Assembly (NCBI GenBank): GCA_963814985.1
Contig: CAWFFV010000098.1
Span: forward strand, 1 to 19,463
Direction of reading: 5' to 3'
Length of the DNA: 19,463 nt
Source of the DNA: CAWFFV01 sp963814985
Lineage (GTDB): Bacteria > Chloroflexota > Ktedonobacteria > Ktedonobacterales > Ktedonobacteraceae
The notes beneath the pieces were generated by a model. It did not search any database, was not told the origin of the DNA, and saw nothing but the letters and a program-made list of their open reading frames with translations. The position numbers and the translations under genes were made by a program. Shown one piece after another: positions 16,734 through 19,463 of this stretch; positions within the stretch are counted from its first letter, which is position 1, and the number at the start of each line of letters is the position of its first letter.

Positions 16734-17694
16734 ATGTTTCAGCGGATTTTGGTGCCCCTCGATGGTTCAGATCGCGCAGAACAAGCTCTCCCCGTTGCTG
16801 CACGTCTTGCCCGCTCTTCTGGTGGATCGTTGGTGTTGCTGCGGGTTGTCACTCCTCCTGTTGATTTCACCAGATTTTCAGAGCCATTGCTCACCATGCA
16901 GGAAGATGTAGAAGCTAACATCTCCACTGCGAAACAATATCTTGCAGCACTTGCCGCATCGGAAGAACTGGCAGGAATTCAACATAATCACAGAAGTGCT
17001 CCCCGGTGATCCCGCCCTGACCATCTTTCCGGTTATTCGTTTGCATCAAGCTGACCTCATCGTCATGTGTAGCCACGGAGTTACTGGTTACCACCGTTGG
17101 ACATTGGGAAGCGTTGCACTCAAAGTGGCACGCCATAGCCCTCTGCCCGTCCTCATCCTTCGTGAGGATGCCGGTATCCCTACTAATCTCCACCCGGCTG
17201 GTATTCGTTCTGTACGTATCCTGGTAGCACTGGATGGTTCTGCACTGGCTGAGACAGCCCTGATACCTGCCGCACACCTTAGCACAGCACTATCGGCTCC
17301 CGCCCAGGGAGCGCTCCATCTGGTTCGTGTGCTGCGTCTACCAATGATGAAAGAGGAGAGTCAATATGATGTTATCGCTGTGGCAAAGAAACACGTCATC
17401 GCAGAAGCAAAGGCCTATCTGCACACACAGGAGCAACACTTGCAAGAAAACTCGACGGCAAAGCTTGTAATCACATCGTCTGTTGTTTGTGGCACAGATA
17501 TAGCAGATCGGCTCATTGGGGTGGCAGAAAGCGGGGAAGAAATGGAGGCGGTTGACCACTTCGAGGGGTGTGATCTGATTGCGATGGCAACCCATGGACG
17601 AGGAGGTATCCAACGCTGGGTTATGGGAAGTGTGACCGAGCGAGTTCTTGGAGCGACAAGGCTTCCTCTCCTGATTGTGCGACCAGAGGGGTGA
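16734..17694 (+). CDS. Tandem universal stress protein (UspA family), one frame break
   Basis: Two UspA domains in one chain, about 319 residues after repair. The ATG at 16734 follows AAAGGAG (16721-16727). The first domain starts MFQRILVPLDGSDRAEQALP and ends with CSHGVTGYHRWTLGSVALKV and PVLIL; the second starts VRILVALDGSALAETAL and ends with ATHGRGGIQRWVMGSVTERV and PLLIVRP. Both keep the ATP-binding pattern G-x2-G-x6-9-GS, so both may bind ATP. The frame breaks near 16978: the first frame stops at 17007-17009 (QHNHRSAPR), while the family sequence goes on as NIITEVLPGDPALTIF in the next frame, explained by one extra A. Usp proteins respond to starvation, oxidative and other stresses and act in the cytosol. 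It stands alone, with no close partner on its strand. The identity is firm; its state depends on whether the indel is real. Confidence 0.87.
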
Positions 17695-17734
17695 GGGAAA
17701 TGGTCATGCTCCCAAATAGTAAATAGCTCTATTA

Positions 17735-18292
17735 CTACTGCGGTGGCATCTCCTGCGGTGGATACTGCGCCTGCGGCATCTCGTAATTAGACTGCGATAA
17801 CGGCGGATACTGATACTGCTTGCCGCTCTCCTGGCACACTTCTGGTAGGGGGATGGCCTGATATCCTTCCTGGTAGGGCTGATAAGGCTGTAGCGACGGC
17901 TGATAAGGCTGTAGCGACGGCTGATAATATGGCTGTGGCGGCGACTGGTAAGACTGGTTACTACTTCCCAGGATACCTGCCAGAAAAGTGGTCAGAGGAA
18001 GATGTAGAGATCCTAAAATGGCACAGATAATTAGCACAACCGCAATGCCTGGCCACCAGAAGTCGGTCGCGGCAATAACGGCCAGGCCGAAAAAGAACAC
18101 GAATCCTTGAAGTCCTCCAACGGCAGCATGTACATTATTCGCACTCAGCGAGCCGACGAATGCAGAGAGTCCTAGCGCAACAAAGAATATAGGCAGAAAG
18201 TTCCCCGAGAAAATAGCAATGAGAAGTCCTATGAAGAAAATAGTTCCAGATAGGCTACCCATCATGGCAGCACGCGATTGATGGCGATACAT
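17735..18292 (-). CDS. Small membrane protein with a Gln/Pro/Tyr-rich tail
   Basis: A 185-residue protein of unrecognised family. After a short basic N-terminus (MYRHQSRAAMMG), residues about 12-110 contain three to four hydrophobic segments (TIFFIGLLIAIF, FLPIFFVALGLSAFVG, LQGFVFFFGLAVIAA, WPGIAVVLIICAILGSL) that should span the membrane. The last 75 residues are a low-complexity tail rich in Gln, Pro, Tyr and Ser (PYQPSLQPYQPSLQPYQP, ending YPPQEMPPQ), probably cytosolic and disordered, perhaps for binding or self-assembly. The start at 18292 is chosen because the hydrophobic core begins just after it and AAAGGGG lies upstream; the open frame continues to 18640, but that extension overlaps another gene's leader and has no membrane-protein character. 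It converges with the universal stress gene. The function is unknown. Confidence 0.7.
   Translation of the reverse strand: MYRHQSRAAMMGSLSGTIFFIGLLIAIFSGNFLPIFFVALGLSAFVGSLSANNVHAAVGGLQGFVFFFGLAVIAATDFWWPGIAVVLIICAILGSLHLPLTTFLAGILGSSNQSYQSPPQPYYQPSLQPYQPSLQPYQPYQEGYQAIPLPEVCQESGKQYQYPPLSQSNYEMPQAQYPPQEMPPQ
17879..17941. repeat. 21-bp tandem repeat coding for the QPYQPSL tail units
   Basis: Two exact copies of a 21-bp unit (17879-17899 and 17900-17920) beginning CTGATAAGGCTG, followed by a diverged third copy. The unit is seven codons long, so copy-number change keeps the frame of the membrane protein's tail. Confidence 0.85.
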
Positions 18293-18542
18293 GGCCTTAT
18301 GCCCCTTTCCTGTTATACACCGTACTGTCTCATTGTATGTTATTGAGGGGCATATGTTCAAGGATGGTCGAGGCATCCAGAAAACAAAGGGAGAACAGGG
18401 CAAATATCCTTTAGTTACCTTCTTGTGAGGATGTAGTGGGGCTAGAGTGAGTACATTGTGATGTTCATGGGGTATCTTCTGGTAAGAGCAAAAAAGCAAC
18501 ATACTCAAAAATTCGTATGCGATCAATGATTGGAGAAGAAGT

Positions 18543-18836
18543 ATGAGAGTGATCAATGATATGCACGCGTCCCTCCCAGAGAGCACATATGCCGGGAGGA
18601 ATCGTATATCGGATAGCGAAAATACATTGCGCCAGCCCATCTGTCTTGATATTGCTCCACAGGGAAGTGTTTGTGAGTGGTGTGGGAAACCTGCTGAGCA
18701 CCAACTGACGGCTCCTGGAGGTCTGGATCACCAGGAATATATCTTCCTTTGCCGTCATTGTGGTCAAGAATTTGTCCGTACAGTGGCCAGTTCTCTCAGT
18801 CGTGAAATACCAGCAGAAGCCAGCCTCAGTGTCTAA
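18543..18836 (+). CDS. Small zinc-ribbon-like protein
   Basis: A 97-residue protein with a CX2C-X22-CX2C arrangement (CEWCGKP and FLCRHCGQEF), typical of a single zinc ribbon; the pairs lie at about residues 43-46 and 69-72. The N-terminal 40 residues and C-terminal tail show no family. The ATG at 18543 is supported by GGAG about seven bases upstream (18532-18535). It is short, but the spaced cysteine pairs and the ribosome binding site make a real gene more likely than a chance frame. It is divergent from the membrane protein and is followed by the inverted-repeat element. The role, such as nucleic-acid or protein binding, is unknown. Confidence 0.6.
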   Translation: MRVINDMHASLPESTYAGRNRISDSENTLRQPICLDIAPQGSVCEWCGKPAEHQLTAPGGLDHQEYIFLCRHCGQEFVRTVASSLSREIPAEASLSV

Positions 18837-18844
18837 CTACCTGA

Positions 18845-19020
18845 TCATGAGTCATCCCGGTAACTGTTCAGGTACTCTCACCATGCGGTGGCTCGCTTCG
18901 TTTTCATCGTCGTGGTTCCGGCCAAAGTTACCACAACCCGCATAAACCATACCTGCGAAGCGCTGAAGGCGCTGAGGAATTAGAAAAAGGGACCTGAAAG
19001 TTACCGGGATGACCGCATGA
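18845..19020. mobile_element. MITE-like element with 29-bp terminal inverted repeats
   Basis: A 176-bp element bounded by inverted ends TCATGAGTCATCCCGG... (18845-18873) and its complement (18992-19020). The two ends agree over about 28 positions with one mismatch and two one-base gaps. It has no coding capacity, which fits a non-autonomous transposon remnant. No clear target-site duplication is visible. Related sequence lies at 4371-4443. Confidence 0.65.
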
Positions 19021-19031
19021 ATGTTCTCCCT

Positions 19032-19463
19032 TCACCGTTTCCTTTCCTCCTGGGCACCATAAATCCGGGTAAATGTGACGAGTAACTCAGGAACTCCTAC
19101 CACAATCACCGTATCCCCTTCTTCGATACGGGTTTCTAGCCTTGAGCCGACTATTAACCCACTCTTTTTCTTTAAAGCGACAATCTGGGCACCATCACTC
19201 AAGAAATTCTGTGCATCCGTCATGGTTCTGCCGATAAGGGGCGATGTCTCAATAAGTCTGACTTCCCGCAGTGCCAGTTCGACATTTCCAGCTTTTGTAA
19301 TCGCATCAAAAAACTCAATTACCCCTGGCTGAAGTGCTAAATTTGCCATCCGGTGTCCGGCAATAGTATAAGGTGACAGCACACGATCTGCTCCGGCTAA
19401 CTTGAGCTTGGCTTCTGTCTCATTGTGGTTAGCCCGTGCGACAATGAACAGTCGACTATTGAT
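19032..19463 (-). CDS. TrkA/RCK-domain potassium channel or transporter regulator (N-terminus outside window)
   Basis: C-terminal 143 residues of a protein that continues past the right edge; the frame is open to base 19463, so the start is not in view. The beginning (RLFIVARANHNETEAKLKLAGADRVLSPY) is the end of a TrkA_N (RCK) Rossmann domain, with the usual ARANxxE and GADxVxxPY motifs. The rest, from about VELALREVRLIETSPLIG to GDTVIVVGVPE, is a TrkA_C domain that binds a small ligand such as a dinucleotide or cyclic di-AMP. Such proteins gate K+ channels or Trk/Ktr transporters at the membrane. Whether an ion-channel pore is fused upstream, as in many Kch-like proteins, cannot be seen. The gene runs toward the MITE-like element, which ends 11 bases beyond its stop. 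Confidence 0.88.
   Translation of the reverse strand: MNSRLFIVARANHNETEAKLKLAGADRVLSPYTIAGHRMANLALQPGVIEFFDAITKAGNVELALREVRLIETSPLIGRTMTDAQNFLSDGAQIVALKKKSGLIVGSRLETRIEEGDTVIVVGVPELLVTFTRIYGAQEERKR

Noticed and set aside
17719..17737. Weak hairpin AGTAAATAG/CTATTACT between convergent genes
   Set aside because: Short, AT-rich and overlapping a stop codon; too weak to call a terminator.
18293..18640. N-terminal extension of the minus-strand membrane protein
   Set aside because: It overlaps the leader and start of the zinc-ribbon gene, has no ribosome binding site at its first start, and does not look like coding sequence.

Overview
The window looks like a chromosomal segment of a Chloroflexota bacterium, most likely of the Ktedonobacteria type. 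This placement is inference. It rests on a Ser/Thr kinase with a long TPR tail, stand-alone Clp_N proteins, a red-type RuBisCO operon with its CbbX activase, and a single-chain eukaryote-type acetyl-CoA carboxylase. Base composition appears moderate (not measured), and no rRNA, tRNA, CRISPR array or complete transposase was seen.

Layout. Positions 1-2335 hold the 3' part of a cytosolic Ser/Thr protein kinase followed by many TPR repeats, the last of which are broken by three small indels. A Clp_N/UVR protein overlaps its end (2313-3089). A Gfo/Idh/MocA oxidoreductase follows (3146-4243), then a possible terminator and a relic repeat, then a convergent secreted peptidoglycan-binding-domain protein (4505-5866, minus strand). 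Next comes the carbon-fixation operon cbbL-cbbS-cbbX (6384-9303), whose genes each carry one or more single-base frame breaks. It ends in a very long hairpin facing a minus-strand regulator that fuses an excisionase/MerR-like HTH to a Clp_N domain (9398-10027). From 15950 down to 10298 on the minus strand lies a giant acetyl-CoA carboxylase with biotin carboxylase, BCCP, central region and carboxyltransferase in one chain of about 1,880 residues, broken once near 13545 and closed by a 42-bp stem. After a gene-free stretch with GC-rich hairpins come a tandem UspA protein (16734-17694, one frame break), a small membrane protein with a Gln/Pro/Tyr tail (minus), a small zinc-ribbon protein, an inverted-repeat MITE-like element, and the C-terminal end of a TrkA/RCK potassium-channel regulator that runs off the right edge.

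How the genes work together. CbbL and CbbS form the CO2-fixing enzyme, and CbbX is the AAA+ remodelling activase that releases inhibitory sugar phosphates from it. The acetyl-CoA carboxylase supplies malonyl-CoA for lipid synthesis (or possibly other acyl-CoA carboxylation). The kinase-TPR, the two Clp_N proteins, the UspA protein and the RCK protein suggest signalling and stress functions, but no direct link between them is shown.

Main caution. At least ten single-frame breaks (+1 or -1) fall in conserved coding sequence whose protein similarity continues in the next frame. They may be assembly or sequencing indels, or recent mutations. The sequence alone does not decide, so reading frames have been joined where homology makes the joint clear, and each break is noted.
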